Of a stretch of 64,000 nucleotides of DNA, positions 63,713 through 64,000 are shown in pieces. This DNA is from Heliocidaris erythrogramma (taxonomy: Eukaryota > Echinodermata > Echinoidea > Camarodonta > Echinometridae): positions 24,357,608 to 24,421,607 of the forward strand of contig CM046868.1 in assembly GCA_025617745.1 (NCBI GenBank), written 5' to 3'. Position 1 is the stretch's first letter, and each line of letters begins with the position of its first letter. Below the pieces are notes generated by a model. It did no database searches, was not told the DNA's origin, and saw only the letters and a list, made by a program, of their open reading frames with translations. The position numbers and the translations under genes are program-made.

Positions 63713-64000
63713 GAAGCCAGGGCCACATATTGCCTATTGTCAGAACATTTATTGGATCACCACGATGAAGGAATGTATCAAAACCAGGGATGGAAATGAA
63801 GGTGGGGTAGGGGTGCACATTGATAGGAGAAGATATCATTTTTTATATGCTTGATACTACCATCAAAAGAAGAACAGGAGACTACTAGAAGGACATAAAG
63901 GAGAGAGAGAGAGACATAATCTGCTGGGAGCCAAAAGGGCATTAACTCTCTAAATGATATGAACTAAACTCCCTTATGGCTCTCAGTATTTGGACAATAT
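63713..64000. other. MMS19 intron or flank, nothing recognised
   Basis: No exon with MMS19 residues was seen to the window end. A short GAGAGAGAGAGA run is at about 63901-63912. Confidence 0.4.

Overview
This is animal nuclear DNA: spliced genes with GT/AG introns, AT-rich intergenic sequence, and very dense mobile elements. The gene families, the tRNA-derived repeats, and the many short inverted-repeat (MITE) families with long poly(G)/poly(C) runs suggest a marine invertebrate deuterostome. An echinoderm such as a sea urchin is my best guess; the species is inferred, not proven.

Two host genes are well supported, and both are cut by a window edge or have ends I could not find. (1) On the + strand, seven exons between 13104 and 19765 encode the C-terminal half of an SLC7 LAT-type amino-acid transporter light chain, ending at a stop codon. 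(2) On the - strand, four exons between 63266 and 55872 encode the C-terminal HEAT-repeat part of MMS19, a cytosolic Fe-S cluster assembly and DNA-repair factor. Its upstream exons lie beyond the right edge and its last exon was not found. Its largest intron holds a 4.1 kb hAT transposon in opposite orientation. A broken relic resembling the C-terminal domain of P2X7 receptors lies at 38.7-40.8 kb.

Mobile elements dominate the rest. 2.1-10.0 kb: a decayed I/Nimb-like LINE on the - strand (zinc-knuckle ORF1, APE endonuclease, RT, RNase H), broken by at least three later insertions. One of these is a MITE that itself carries a 1184 bp TA-flanked element, and an uninterrupted copy of that MITE at 30.5 kb shows the empty site. 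23.9-28.6 kb: a nearly complete two-ORF CR1/L2-like LINE with one frameshift. 29.0-30.5 kb: a decayed LINE of another type. 31.6-38.2 kb: a Ty3/gypsy (CsRn1-like) LTR retrotransposon with two similar LTRs, then an odd tail repeating the 5' end of gag and part of an LTR. 52.7-55.5 kb: a GC-rich composite bounded by inverted repeats. Between these are at least twenty inverted-repeat elements, including TTAA-flanked, TA-flanked and poly(G)-bearing families, several tRNA-like sequences, a higher-order minisatellite at 1.4-2.1 kb and microsatellites.

The host genes have no evident functional link to one another. The main interest of the window is its transposon record: nested insertions with visible empty sites, tRNA-like modules inside foldbacks, a 38 bp perfect palindrome between 6 bp direct repeats, and a Ser/Lys-rich block inside a hAT transposase. 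I found no CRISPR array, operon or bacterial-type system.
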